This document shows positions 37,690 through 46,984 of a stretch of 64,000 nucleotides of DNA, in pieces. Source of the DNA: JAAURB01 sp049647265 (GTDB taxonomy: Bacteria > Cyanobacteriota > Cyanobacteriia > Cyanobacteriales > Microcoleaceae); contig JBARXJ010000048.1 of assembly GCA_049647265.1 (NCBI GenBank), positions 124,001 through 188,000 of the forward strand, read 5' to 3'. Below the pieces are notes generated by a model. The model saw only the letters and a program-made list of their open reading frames with translations, was not told where the DNA came from and did no database searches. Each line of letters begins with the position of its first letter. The stretch's first letter is position 1. The position numbers and the translations under genes are program-made.

Positions 37690-40600
37690 CTACACGCCTT
37701 CATCTGGCAATTCAGAAGTCGGTCGAATATCAGGACGAGCCTTTCCTGAACCAGAAGTTGACCCGGCAAGGGCTTTTTCTCCTGTATTTTCTGGGTTCTC
37801 AGTATCTGAATCCGAACCGTTATTAGGGGGGCCTGACTTATCTTTATCTTTAGGTTTTTCTCCTTTGAGGAAACGTTTTTCTAGGGTTTTGATGGCGATA
37901 AATAGATTCGGCGTAATCAATAAACTCAATAGTGTACCGACAAACATTCCGCCAAAAATCGCGGTTCCGAGTGACCAACGGCTGGCTGAACCCGCCCCTG
38001 TTGCCACTACCAATGGCCAGAAGCCAATCAACGAAGACAGCGCTGTCATTTGAATCGGTCGAAATCGTTGTTCAGCGGCTTGTATCGCAGCTTTCTTAAT
38101 GCTTAAGCCTTTTTCTTGCAGTTGGTTAGCATATTCTACAATTAGAATCGAGTTTTTCGAGGCTAACCCAATTAACATCACCAGCGCCACCTGACAGTAA
38201 ACATCATTGGTAACCACTGGCCACAGTCCGCCTGACATCAAAATATTAGACCGGAACCAGACTGCGCCTAATGCCCCGAGTACGGCTAATGGAACCGCCA
38301 ACATAATCACTAACGGATCGATATAGCTTTCATATTGAGCCGCGAGGACAAGAAATACCATCACAAACCCTAGGCCGAAAATAATCGGGGCTGCACCACC
38401 AGAGGATTTTTCTTCTAAAGCCGTTCCCTGCCAAGCATAACCAAAGCCTGGGTCTAACAGTTCTTCAGCGGCTTGTTCCATTTGAGCAATTGCCTGTCCC
38501 GAACTATATCCCGGTGCGGCTGTGCCTTGGATTTTCATCGAACGGAAGACATTAAAGTGAGTAATGGTTTCTGGGCCTACAAAATCAGTAATCTTTATCA
38601 AACTGCCTAAAGGCACCATTTCTCCATCTAGGGAACGAACATAGAGTTGACTAATATCGTCCGGACTCACCCTAGCGTTTGCTTCGGCTTGGACATAAAC
38701 CCGATATTGCCGTTGTCCCAAGACAAAATCATTCACATAAGAAGAACCTAAATAGGTTTGTAAGGTACTGAAAATATCACCAATATTCACATTTAAAGCT
38801 TTAGCGCGATCGCGTAAGACTTCAATCCGTTTCTGGGCTTTATTGGCGGAAAATTGACTAAACGCTGCACCAATAGCGGGATATTCATCACTATTGACTG
38901 CTCCAATTAATCGATTACCATTTTCGAGTAAGGCTGAAATGGGCAGGTTACCGCTGCGATCTTGCAGTTGAAATTCAAATCCGCCTGTATTCCCTGAACC
39001 TTGGACGGCTGGGGCATTGACGGCAAATGACCGCACTTCTGTAATCTCTTGTAGCGCGCCATTGGCTTGTCCGAGCAACCCGTAAACCGAGTTTTCTGCC
39101 CCTTGGCGCTCATCCCAGGGTTCTAACGGCACAAACATTACCCCTTGACTGGGATTAACCCCTTCAAAACTAAACCCAGCAATACTGAACGTTCCTTTCA
39201 CGCCGGGCAATTCTAACATTCTGTTGGCAATCTTATCTGCGGCTTCCGAGGTATAGTTGAGCGATACCCCGTCTGGGGCTTGATAAACCACAATAAAGTA
39301 ACCTTGGTCTTCTTCCGGGACAAATCCACCGGGAACCCAACTATACATTAAGAAGGTTAAAACTAACCCGCCGATGAAGACTCCCATCACCAGCGTATTG
39401 ATGCCAACGAGAAAGTTAATCAGCCTTGTATATTGATGTTGTACCCAGCCAAACCCTTGATTAAACTTATCAAAAAACCAGCCCAGCGGCCCTCTTCTTT
39501 CTCCTTTCTTACGTAAAATCAAGGCAGAAATCGTCGGGGAAAAAGTCAGGGCATTAAAGGTAGAAAATACGACCGCAAAGGCAATAGTTAAGGCAAATTG
39601 TTTAAAAATAATCCCCGTTGTGCCAGGAAAGAATGACACCGGGATAAATACCGCCATCAATACCAGAGAAGTCGCAATAGTTGCCCCAGTCAGTTCTTGC
39701 ATCGCGTCTAGGGCCGCCTGACGGGCTTTCATGCCTTGTTCTATCTTCAGTGAGATCGCCTCTACAATCACAATGGCATCATCGACGACTAAACCCGTTG
39801 CCAAAGTACAAGCAAATAGGGTTAAAGTATTTAACTCAAATCCTAACGCTTGCAACCCAATCATCGAGCCAATTAACGCCACCGGAATAGCAATAGCAGG
39901 AATTAAAGTCGCTCGCCAATCTTGCAGGAAAACAAAGATAATCAGGATAACGAGGCCAATGGCCTGAGCCAGGGTTGTGACCACTTCCTTTAAAGAAGCC
40001 GACACAAATAACGTTGTATCGTATGGGATCTCATACTGAATACCGGGGGGAAATGTTTCACTGAGTTCTGCAACGGTTGCTTTGATTTGATTGGCCACAT
40101 CTAAAGCATTACTACCGGGAAGTTGATTCACCCGAATGCCAACAGCGGGTTGAGCGCTAAACTTGGCAACTGTACTATAATCTTCTGCCCCTAACTCCAC
40201 TCGACCGACTTCTCTGACCGTGACTAAGTTGCCGTCTTCTCCTCGTTTTAAGACTAATTCCTCAAATTCTGTGGCATTTTGCAAACGTCCGACTGCCTGT
40301 AGCGGAATTTCAAACTGTTGCTCTTCAGGAGTGGGAGACTGACCTATTTTTCCGGCCCCCACCTGAATATTTTGTTCTCGTAATGCATTGACCACATCTT
40401 GAGCATTTAATCCTCGCGCTGCCATCCGTTGAGGATCGAGCCAAATTCGCATGGCATATCTACGTTCCCCAAACAGACCCACCTGACCCACCCCCTTGAC
40501 TCGTTTGAGTTGGTCAATAACGTTTAAATCTAGGTAATTACTGATAAAAATATTGTCATAAATATAGTTGCCATTCTCGTCCGTATCGGAGAAAAAGGCT

Positions 40601-41028
40601 AAGGCTAACAGGATACTGGGGGCGGCTGCTTCTACCGTTACTCCGGTCTGCCGAACCACTTCAGGTAAACTCGATTCTACCTGAGCGGCGCGGTTCTGGA
40701 CATTCACCTGAGCAATATCTTTGTCCACACTAACGGGAAACGTCACAGAAATATTTGATACCCCATTGTTTCCGGTATTTGAGGTGATATATTTCATGTC
40801 TTCTACCCCATTGATTTCCCGTTCTATGAGGGTCGTGACAGTCGTTTCGGTGGTTTCAGCATCTGCCCCAATATTGGTCGCTGTGACATTAATTTGGGTG
40901 TTTGCCAGTTGAGGCAGTTGGGCAATGGGAAGTAGAGGAATACAAACCATTCCCACCAACACAATCAGAATTGTACAGACCGTGGTTAGAACGGGCCGTT
41001 TAATAAACGTACTAACAAATAACAACAT
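37690..41028 (-). CDS. RND multidrug efflux transporter (HAE1 family)
   Basis: A 1112-residue inner-membrane pump related to AcrB. It has the two-fold layout: a first helix (residues 12-30), a large periplasmic loop, six helices including GLVVDDAIVIVE with the paired aspartates of TM4 that carry protons, then a second helix (around 545), loop and five more helices with PLAVLGALGAV and LVMLIGLASKNSILIVEY. The C-terminal tail of about 75 residues is unusually long and polar (DKDKSGPPNNGSDSD). No periplasmic adaptor or outer-membrane channel gene is adjacent on either side in this window, so partners must be encoded elsewhere. Confidence 0.94.
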   Translation of the reverse strand: MLLFVSTFIKRPVLTTVCTILIVLVGMVCIPLLPIAQLPQLANTQINVTATNIGADAETTETTVTTLIEREINGVEDMKYITSNTGNNGVSNISVTFPVSVDKDIAQVNVQNRAAQVESSLPEVVRQTGVTVEAAAPSILLALAFFSDTDENGNYIYDNIFISNYLDLNVIDQLKRVKGVGQVGLFGERRYAMRIWLDPQRMAARGLNAQDVVNALREQNIQVGAGKIGQSPTPEEQQFEIPLQAVGRLQNATEFEELVLKRGEDGNLVTVREVGRVELGAEDYSTVAKFSAQPAVGIRVNQLPGSNALDVANQIKATVAELSETFPPGIQYEIPYDTTLFVSASLKEVVTTLAQAIGLVILIIFVFLQDWRATLIPAIAIPVALIGSMIGLQALGFELNTLTLFACTLATGLVVDDAIVIVEAISLKIEQGMKARQAALDAMQELTGATIATSLVLMAVFIPVSFFPGTTGIIFKQFALTIAFAVVFSTFNALTFSPTISALILRKKGERRGPLGWFFDKFNQGFGWVQHQYTRLINFLVGINTLVMGVFIGGLVLTFLMYSWVPGGFVPEEDQGYFIVVYQAPDGVSLNYTSEAADKIANRMLELPGVKGTFSIAGFSFEGVNPSQGVMFVPLEPWDERQGAENSVYGLLGQANGALQEITEVRSFAVNAPAVQGSGNTGGFEFQLQDRSGNLPISALLENGNRLIGAVNSDEYPAIGAAFSQFSANKAQKRIEVLRDRAKALNVNIGDIFSTLQTYLGSSYVNDFVLGQRQYRVYVQAEANARVSPDDISQLYVRSLDGEMVPLGSLIKITDFVGPETITHFNVFRSMKIQGTAAPGYSSGQAIAQMEQAAEELLDPGFGYAWQGTALEEKSSGGAAPIIFGLGFVMVFLVLAAQYESYIDPLVIMLAVPLAVLGALGAVWFRSNILMSGGLWPVVTNDVYCQVALVMLIGLASKNSILIVEYANQLQEKGLSIKKAAIQAAEQRFRPIQMTALSSLIGFWPLVVATGAGSASRWSLGTAIFGGMFVGTLLSLLITPNLFIAIKTLEKRFLKGEKPKDKDKSGPPNNGSDSDTENPENTGEKALAGSTSGSGKARPDIRPTSELPDEGV

Positions 41029-41586
41029 AAGAAACTGGAGATGAGTAGGTCAGTCGGCTAGTGGAGCTTTGAATTCATCAAGGATTCGGTGACAGTAACT
41101 GCTTTGCGCCGCGATCGGCTAGCAGTGGTCGCGCAGGGGTGAATGGGTTAATCATAGCGAATATTTGACCGAAAATATGGTTGATTTGATGACAGCGTTT
41201 CATCGCCCATCCTGTCGCCAGAAAAACCTAAATGGGTGATGTATCGGACTGAGGGTAAGCTTATAACTTTTAATGTTTGACCCCCATTTTCATCTGTAGC
41301 TGACTGAGTCAGTCGATCTGTTACGATGTCCCCTTTTTCATTGTCTCCACCCACTCATCTCTGTCTCTCGGTAGATATAAATATAAGTAATCAGGATGTA
41401 ATTAGAAAAAGTTATAACAAAATCCATTTAAAATACTGACCTCAGATGTTTTACAAGTTTCTTTTTTTCCCTTAATATTCAGAATGTATTGAATCACTAA
41501 ACTGCAAACAGCGAGCTTAAATCGTTCTTTTAGTTTGCATAAGAGGTTCTTATACTTTCTGCCGAATTTGAGAGAGGAGTACACAA
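41029..41586. other. Intergenic region between RND pump and first ferredoxin
   Basis: The two flanking genes diverge, so both promoters should lie in these 558 bp. I cannot point to a credible -10/-35 pair. A HIP1-like GCGATCGG is at 41111. GAGAGGAG precedes the ferredoxin ATG by about 8 bp. No gene is evident. Confidence 0.5.
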
Positions 41587-41880
41587 ATGACGACTTACAA
41601 AGTCACTTTGAAAACGCCAGATGGTGAATCAACCATTGATGTTCCAGAAGATGAAATTATTTTAGATGTTGCTGAAGAACAAGGGATTGATATTCCCTAT
41701 TCTTGCCGTGCGGGTTCTTGTTCTACTTGTGCCGGTAAGATAGAATCCGGTTCTGTTGACCAAGAAGATCAAGCCTTTTTGGACGACGATCAAATAGAAA
41801 ATGGATTTGTGCTGACCTGTATTGCTAAACCCACTTCTGACTGTGTGATTGTCACTCATCAAGAAGAAGAACTATATTAG
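41587..41880 (+). CDS. petF: 2Fe-2S ferredoxin, plant type (copy 1)
   Basis: A 97-residue ferredoxin with cluster ligands Cys40, Cys45, Cys48 and Cys78 in CRAGSCSTC and VLTCIA. It carries electrons from photosystem I to FNR and other enzymes. The C-terminal tail (TSDCVIVTHQEEELY) has an extra Cys and ends in the acidic stretch used by partners. It is the first of three tandem paralogues; the second is nearly identical in its C-terminal third. Start is ATG with GAGAGGAG upstream. Confidence 0.95.
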   Translation: MTTYKVTLKTPDGESTIDVPEDEIILDVAEEQGIDIPYSCRAGSCSTCAGKIESGSVDQEDQAFLDDDQIENGFVLTCIAKPTSDCVIVTHQEEELY

Positions 41881-41896
41881 GTTCATCTTTCGCCCG

Positions 41897-41939
41897 ATCA
41901 ATATTGAGAGGAATCAGACCCATTCAACTCAATATTGAT
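41897..41939 (+). terminator. Hairpin after ferredoxin copy 1
   Basis: Perfect 12-base arms ATCAATATTGAG (41897-41908) and CTCAATATTGAT (41928-41939) enclose 19 bases, 16 bp after the stop codon, with GCGTTTTTG downstream. The equivalent site after copy 2 has lost most of the pairing, so the duplicated terminator seems to be decaying there. Confidence 0.6.
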
Positions 41940-42044
41940 TGAAGCGTTTTTGTCTCAAGCCTCTTGATGTTAAGAGCCGCAAAAATACTCTGCAATAATT
42001 TCACCATAAAACCCACTCGTTGTTAGGAAAGGAGTCCGATTATT

Positions 42045-42338
42045 ATGACGACTTACAAAGTCACTTTGAAAATGCCAGATGGTGAGCAAGTTATTGATGT
42101 TCCAGAAGATGAAATTATTTTAGATGTAGCCGAAGATAAAGGGATTGATTTGCCTTATTCTTGCCGCGCGGGTGCTTGCTCTACTTGCGCTGCTAAGGTA
42201 GAGTCTGGTTCAGTTGACCAAGGCGATCAATCCTTTTTGGACGACGATCAAATGGAGAGTGGGTTTGTGCTAACCTGTGTTGCTAAACCCACTTCTGACT
42301 GTGTGATTGTCACTCATCAAGAAGAAGAACTGTATTAG
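42045..42338 (+). CDS. petF: 2Fe-2S ferredoxin, plant type (copy 2)
   Basis: A 97-residue ferredoxin, ligands Cys40, Cys45, Cys48, Cys78 (CRAGACSTC, VLTCVA). It shares the tail TSDCVIVTHQEEELY with copy 1 and the leader sequence with copy 3. AAAGGAG stands 12 bp before the ATG. The start codon is exactly 458 bp from that of copy 1 and exactly 458 bp from that of copy 3, and both intergenic gaps are 164 bp, which points to tandem duplication of one gene-plus-spacer unit. Confidence 0.95.
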   Translation: MTTYKVTLKMPDGEQVIDVPEDEIILDVAEDKGIDLPYSCRAGACSTCAAKVESGSVDQGDQSFLDDDQMESGFVLTCVAKPTSDCVIVTHQEEELY

Positions 42339-42502
42339 GTTAATCTTTCGCCCGATTAACATTGAGAGGAATGAAACTGATTCAACTGTTAGATTGGATT
42401 GAAGCGTTTTTTAAATAACCTCTTTATGTTAAGCTCTTATAATTGCTCTGCAATAATTTCACCATAAAATCCACTAGTTGTTAGAAAAGGAGTCCGATTA
42501 TT

Positions 42503-42802
42503 ATGGCAACCTACAACGTTACTTTGAAAATGCCTGATGGCGAGAAAGTTATCGAAGTACCTGATGATGAATATATTTTGGATGTAGCCGAAGAGCAAGA
42601 TATTGATCTGCCTTATTCTTGCCGCGCGGGTGCTTGCTCTACTTGTGGTGGGAAGATAGTATCTGGTAGCGTTAACCAAGACGATCAGTCCTTTTTAACT
42701 GAGGAGCAGATTGAAGCTGGGTTTGTCCTGACTTGTGTTGCTTATGCCACTTCTGATTGTACGATTGAAACTCACAAAGAAGATGCTTTAAATGATGCGT
42801 AA
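42503..42802 (+). CDS. petF: 2Fe-2S ferredoxin, plant type (copy 3)
   Basis: A 99-residue ferredoxin with the same four cysteines. It is the most diverged of the three and the one closest to the classical photosynthetic PetF1 consensus (VPDDEYILDVAEEQ, QIEAGFVLTCVAY, IETHKED), but it ends in LNDA rather than LY. The roughly 60 bp before its ATG (from TCTGCAATAATTTCACC through AAAGGAGTCCGATTATT) are almost the same as before copy 2. Differences among copies could tune redox potential or partner choice. Confidence 0.94.
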   Translation: MATYNVTLKMPDGEKVIEVPDDEYILDVAEEQDIDLPYSCRAGACSTCGGKIVSGSVNQDDQSFLTEEQIEAGFVLTCVAYATSDCTIETHKEDALNDA

Positions 42803-43169
42803 GCAGAACTAATCTGATTTCAAGAGTAGGTTTTTCGAGCAGCGATCGCGCTTTAGCGAATCACCATTAAGTCTGCTGAAAAATAAATTGAGGCTGTTAG
42901 TAGAATGACTGTCCAATAATGCTGATGCTTTTTCCACTTGTGTCAGTTAATTTAAATTGGGCATAGTCAAACCAGCGGCTCAATTCTTTATGGATAACAA
43001 TTCTGACTCGTGCTGCTCAACTACTCTTGATAGCGCATAGCTAAATTTAGCTCAAGTTAGTTCTAATTTTAGCAGTTGGGATATGAGGTAGGGAATTAGT
43101 TTAATTTAACTTAATCTAATCACCGCGTTGAGTTTAATCTGCCTCCTATCCCATATTATTGCTTGCGAT
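42803..43169. other. Intergenic region, nothing recognised
   Basis: This 367-bp gap between the last ferredoxin and the convergent SpoIID-like gene has one HIP1 octamer (42842-42849) and no ORF, RNA gene or strong hairpin that I can support. Confidence 0.5.
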
Positions 43170-44834
43170 TTATAACGGCGGTTGCCACAAACTAACCGGT
43201 TCGTTCATCATTTGTATCTGTGTTCCGGGGAAATAGAAATCAAGCATCTCTGAACTCGACCAACCCAACTCAGAAAGCTGATAAGATCCAGTTTGGCTAA
43301 ATCCTACACCATGTCCAAACCCGCCCCCGACAAAGAGATATCCTTTAATCGTCTGACGCTTTTGATCTTTTGGATCATACACCGGATCAATATAAAATAA
43401 AGTGCTAATGGGTGGAACAAAAGCATTCTGAATTTCATCTTTTTTAATTTCAATCATTCCTTGATCGGTGGTCACCACCATTTTCAAAACCCGTCCAGAA
43501 GGCGATCGCTCTACAATCTCGACTGTCTTCAAGGTCTTAAAATTGGCTTTGCTGCTCTTTTTTCGCTCAAGATAATACTTCAGTTGACCGGCCATTGCCT
43601 TGAGAGAAGTATATTGTCTCCAACGAAAATCAAGCCAACCCTCCTCATTAAAGCCTTTTTTTAATGCCATAAACTGACGAAACCGTTGTTCGGTGGCTAA
43701 ATCATTTTGAGATAAATCCCAAACGGGCCTAAATGCATCAATCACAGGCCTCAAATAAGGGCGTTCTGTACCATCCCAAACATCATGAAAATGTGCCGTT
43801 ACTCCGCCACTGGTGGAAAAATAAACCGCATCTGCCAGTTGACCTTCGTAAGTGAGAACTTGTCCCCGAGTTTTGGCAACGGCTCGATCGGTAGAAGGAT
43901 AAACTTCTGTCAAGCCTTTATAAACCTGACAATCTGTATTAGCACAAAGTTGATAATTATCCGCTTCAAATCGTTGTAAGTTTCGCAATACATAAGTCCG
44001 CGATAAAATAGCTTGAGCTTCAATCGATGCATCCGGAGGCCAGGCTCCCATTTCATGCGGCACAACCCCTCGTAAATAGGTTTCTAAAGGGACAGAATTA
44101 ACTAAAGTGTAGGTTCCGTAAGCATCCGGTTGTAATTTAAGTTCTCCACCATACAGCATGGGTTGTTTGTCTTTTTTGCTGCGACTGACTTCTATCACCT
44201 GCTGCGTCGAACTAATTTCTAATTCATGACGATTATAACGATATCCTCCCAATACCCAATAAGGAATCCGCTGCTGTTGACGCACCTCAGTATCGAGATA
44301 CACCGACGATAATTTTTCATCCTGAGCTTTCAGGCTTTCAAGCAACCAACGTCGTAGCAAAGGGGTATTGTAAGTACTGCGCTCGGCCCAAATTTGCCAT
44401 AAGTCAGGTTGAGCTAGTTCAACTTCAATTCCTTGTTGTTGCCACTGTGAAGCTTGTTGTTGAGCCGTTTCATAACTGCGGAAATTCCCCAATACAAGCT
44501 GTTGATCGACTTGTGTTTCTGCTAACGGCTGATTTCCCAGTTTAATCGTCACACTGAGGGTTTGTAGGACTTTTTCTCCTTCTGGGGTTTCAAACCGTAA
44601 CGTTAAATGATCCCCGTCTTTGGCTTTGAGAATTAAAGTATCTTCTGCCTGTTTACCAAATTGTTGAACTACACCAATATTTAGAGTCGGGTTAGATCCT
44701 TCCAACGCCTGAGTAGACTGGGAGGTTAATCCCATCAGCACCCCAAAACCAATCAGAGTTTGAACCCCTGATAACCATCCTTTTTGTGTCACAGATTTAG
44801 ACTTCAAGCGGTTTGTTTTAGCAATGATTTTCAT
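43170..44834 (-). CDS. SpoIID/LytB-domain protein
   Basis: A 554-residue exported protein; a signal segment (LSGVQTLIGFGVLMGLTSQ) lies at residues 22-40. Residues about 110-150 resemble a SPOR fold (LGNFRSYETAQQQASQW...VELAQPDLW). The SpoIID domain covers about 235-545: SVPLETYLRGVVPHEMGAWPP, then EAQAILSRTYVLRN, YFSTSGGVTA and GGGFGHGVGFSQTGSYQL. SpoIID is a lytic transglycosylase that cuts denuded peptidoglycan; cyanobacterial relatives probably do similar wall work. The presumed catalytic Glu is in VPHEM. ATG at 44834. Confidence 0.9.
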   Translation of the reverse strand: MKIIAKTNRLKSKSVTQKGWLSGVQTLIGFGVLMGLTSQSTQALEGSNPTLNIGVVQQFGKQAEDTLILKAKDGDHLTLRFETPEGEKVLQTLSVTIKLGNQPLAETQVDQQLVLGNFRSYETAQQQASQWQQQGIEVELAQPDLWQIWAERSTYNTPLLRRWLLESLKAQDEKLSSVYLDTEVRQQQRIPYWVLGGYRYNRHELEISSTQQVIEVSRSKKDKQPMLYGGELKLQPDAYGTYTLVNSVPLETYLRGVVPHEMGAWPPDASIEAQAILSRTYVLRNLQRFEADNYQLCANTDCQVYKGLTEVYPSTDRAVAKTRGQVLTYEGQLADAVYFSTSGGVTAHFHDVWDGTERPYLRPVIDAFRPVWDLSQNDLATEQRFRQFMALKKGFNEEGWLDFRWRQYTSLKAMAGQLKYYLERKKSSKANFKTLKTVEIVERSPSGRVLKMVVTTDQGMIEIKKDEIQNAFVPPISTLFYIDPVYDPKDQKRQTIKGYLFVGGGFGHGVGFSQTGSYQLSELGWSSSEMLDFYFPGTQIQMMNEPVSLWQPPL

Positions 44835-45025
44835 ATGTAGGTCAACTCAAGCCGTCTGGAATCTTAGTAAACTATTGCGCGTTTAACACAGGCTGATGGA
44901 ATGATTTTGCCCTCTGTTAGTATACAGAATTTTTCCTGCATATCAGGTTTTGCTGAGGGGATGCTGAAAGACGCTAAAAGGCAGATGGTGATCTCGATAG
45001 AAGTAGAGAAGTTAGTAACAGCTAA

Positions 45026-45044
45026 GGTGCGTGAGTCACGCACC
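45026..45044. repeat. GGTGCGTGA palindrome
   Basis: GGTGCGTGA-G-TCACGCACC is a perfect inverted repeat followed by CTACAAAA. A relative with CT loop lies at 60820-60839. This GTAGGGTGCGT-type palindrome is a dispersed element in many cyanobacterial genomes. Confidence 0.65.
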
Positions 45045-45092
45045 CTACAAAATAAATCTATTCTGGCAAAGAACAAACAACTTTCGCGTAGC

Positions 45093-45108
45093 GCGATCGC
45101 GCGATCGC
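45093..45108. repeat. Two adjoining HIP1 octamers
   Basis: GCGATCGC occurs twice back to back just after the stop of pdhB. HIP1 sites are very abundant in cyanobacteria, but a direct double copy is unusual. Confidence 0.8.
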
Positions 45109-45129
45109 AACGTAAGAACAAACAGCAAT

Positions 45130-46113
45130 TTAAAATTGATGATCGACTAACTTATGTACTCCTTCAATAATCTGTTCCGGTTGAATAATGGTGAGTCGTT
45201 CTAAGTTACCGTTGTAAGGGGTAGGAATATCTTGGGAAGCCAACCGCAGAACCGGGGCATCGAGTTCATCAAAAAACCTATCCATAATTGAAGCCGTCAC
45301 CTCTGCCCCAATACCCCCTGTTTTCATACATTCTTCTACCACTATCACTTTATGGGTTTTAGCAATAGAAGCCCCAATGGTTTCAACATCAAGGGGTTTG
45401 AGAGAGATTAGATCGATCACTTCTGGATCGTATCCTTGTTCGACCAGTTTAGGAACCGCTTGCAAGACATGATGGCGCATTCGAGAATAAGTCAGGATAG
45501 TAACATCTTTGCCTTCTCGAACCACTTCTGCTTTATCTAGAGGTAGCCAATATTCATCTGCGGGTAAATCTTCTTTGAGGTTGTAGAGTAAGACGTGTTC
45601 AAAGAATAACACCGGGTTATTGTCGCGAATGGCAGATTTGAGTAATCCTTTGGCATTATAAGGCGTTGAACAAGCAACAATCTTTAAGCCGGGAACCCCT
45701 TGAAAATAGGCTTCTAAGCGTTGGGAATGTTCTGCCCCTAACTGCCGTCCCACACCGCCTGGGCCACGAATTACCAGAGGCATGGTGAAGTTACCCCCAG
45801 AGGTATAGCGCAACATCCCGGCATTATTGGCAATTTGGTTAAATGCCAGCAACAAAAACCCCATATTCATCCCTTCAATAATCGGGCGAAGTCCTGTCAT
45901 TGCTGCCCCTACAGCCATCCCGGTAAAGCTATTTTCAGCAATAGGAGTATCGAGAACTCGCAAGTCCCCGTATTTTTTACACAAATCTTTGGTTACTTTA
46001 TAGGAACCGCCGTAGTGACCCACATCTTCCCCAAGAACAAGGACAGTGGGATCATTTCCCATCTCTTCGTCGATTGCCTCACGTAATGCGTTGAACAATA
46101 AGGTTTGTGCCAT
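45130..46113 (-). CDS. pdhB: Pyruvate dehydrogenase E1 beta subunit
   Basis: A 327-residue E1-beta of the pyruvate dehydrogenase complex, which with E1-alpha decarboxylates pyruvate on thiamine diphosphate. LREAIDEEMGNDPTVLVLGEDVGHYGG holds the catalytic Glu of beta subunits; RVLDTPIAENSFTGMAVGAAM and GPGGVGRQLGAEHSQ are conserved; EECMKTGGIGAEV marks the C-terminal transketolase domain. Cyanobacteria usually scatter their pdh genes, and no other subunit is nearby. ATG at 46113. Confidence 0.95.
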   Translation of the reverse strand: MAQTLLFNALREAIDEEMGNDPTVLVLGEDVGHYGGSYKVTKDLCKKYGDLRVLDTPIAENSFTGMAVGAAMTGLRPIIEGMNMGFLLLAFNQIANNAGMLRYTSGGNFTMPLVIRGPGGVGRQLGAEHSQRLEAYFQGVPGLKIVACSTPYNAKGLLKSAIRDNNPVLFFEHVLLYNLKEDLPADEYWLPLDKAEVVREGKDVTILTYSRMRHHVLQAVPKLVEQGYDPEVIDLISLKPLDVETIGASIAKTHKVIVVEECMKTGGIGAEVTASIMDRFFDELDAPVLRLASQDIPTPYNGNLERLTIIQPEQIIEGVHKLVDHQF

Positions 46114-46374
46114 CTGGATTACAAGTGTGTATAACGTTAACGACTTAAAATCAATATCTAGAACTGGGGTATTCCACCCGCAACTATTCGCACCCAGTTT
46201 AACTTGTGCGCTAAGTCTTATAGCGTACCACGATTCTTTTAACCCAAATGTTAGAGCAAAAAAATTGCAAGGCAGTGAGCAGAATTGTTCAATGCCTTAC
46301 TGATTCTGAATGATGATTTAACACTCTTAAAGGAGAACACTGATATTGACTATCATTTGCCCTAGCTTTAATAA

Positions 46375-46394
46375 AACTCATTCTCAATAAAAAA
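46375..46394. promoter_or_regulatory. Candidate FurA box upstream of the iron-stress region
   Basis: AACTCATTCTCAATAAAAAA. The first 12 bases are identical to those at 26565-26576 before the imelysin gene. Another ATTCTCA core lies at 46928-46934, about 50 bp before the isiA relic, and AATGAGAAT (its complement type) at 47296-47304, before the zinc-ribbon-like gene. Iron control is an inference from context. Confidence 0.4.
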
Positions 46395-46584
46395 TCAAGC
46401 CTTTTCAATTGTCTGTTTTAAGTCTCGCTCTAACTCTTCAGTATAATCCTTACAGAATAGGGGTTATAGGCTAATATAAATAAAAGTAACAAATTTTTAA
46501 CTGAAATTAATAAAATAAAGTTGCAAAAAGCTTGACATTCATCTCGTTTTTGTTGATTATAGTTTTCAACTAAGTTTTACGCTA

Positions 46585-46890
46585 TTGCAACTTAGTCTCA
46601 ATACTCAGAGGTCTAATCAATCGTGTATCAAGCCTTCTGCATCTAGCAATGGTGGGTATTGGAGTCAACTGAGGCACTCACTCGGTGTCCCTGTCACCCC
46701 GATACATCACTCAGAAAGCGATCAAAAAAATGACTACCTTAATGGCATTAACCTCTTATGGCTGGGAGGTACTGCATTTTAAATGGGTAGCCAAAATAAT
46801 ATTTTCAATGGTTTACATCATACCGCAATGGGTGATGTTGATGCGGCCGAATTCCTCACTGTTCAAACAACAGATTCAAGACATTTCTGA
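46585..46890 (+). pseudogene. Frame of 102 codons broken by one in-frame stop, unknown
   Basis: From the TTG at 46585 the frame encodes a 65-residue stretch with GGYWSQLRHSLGVPVTP and LNGINLLWLGGTAF, meets a TAA at 46780-46782, and resumes directly in the same frame with MGSQNNIFNGLHHTAMGDVDAAEF until a TGA at 46890. The composition on both sides of the stop looks like real protein, so a CAA-to-TAA change is a simple explanation. I recognise no family. Either it is a decayed gene beside the isiA relic or two short chance frames. Confidence 0.25.
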
Positions 46891-46984
46891 TTGAAGTGTA
46901 AGAGTTCATCATTTGTACCTTGAAGAAATTCTCAACAAAGGATGAATTGCTAATGACTATCTATTCATGGAGATTCAAATAAAA

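Noticed and set aside
44901..45170. An 89-codon plus-strand frame between SpoIID and pdhB
   Set aside because: It runs through the GGTGCGT palindrome and double HIP1 and then into the pdhB 3' end on the opposite strand; no protein-like pattern.
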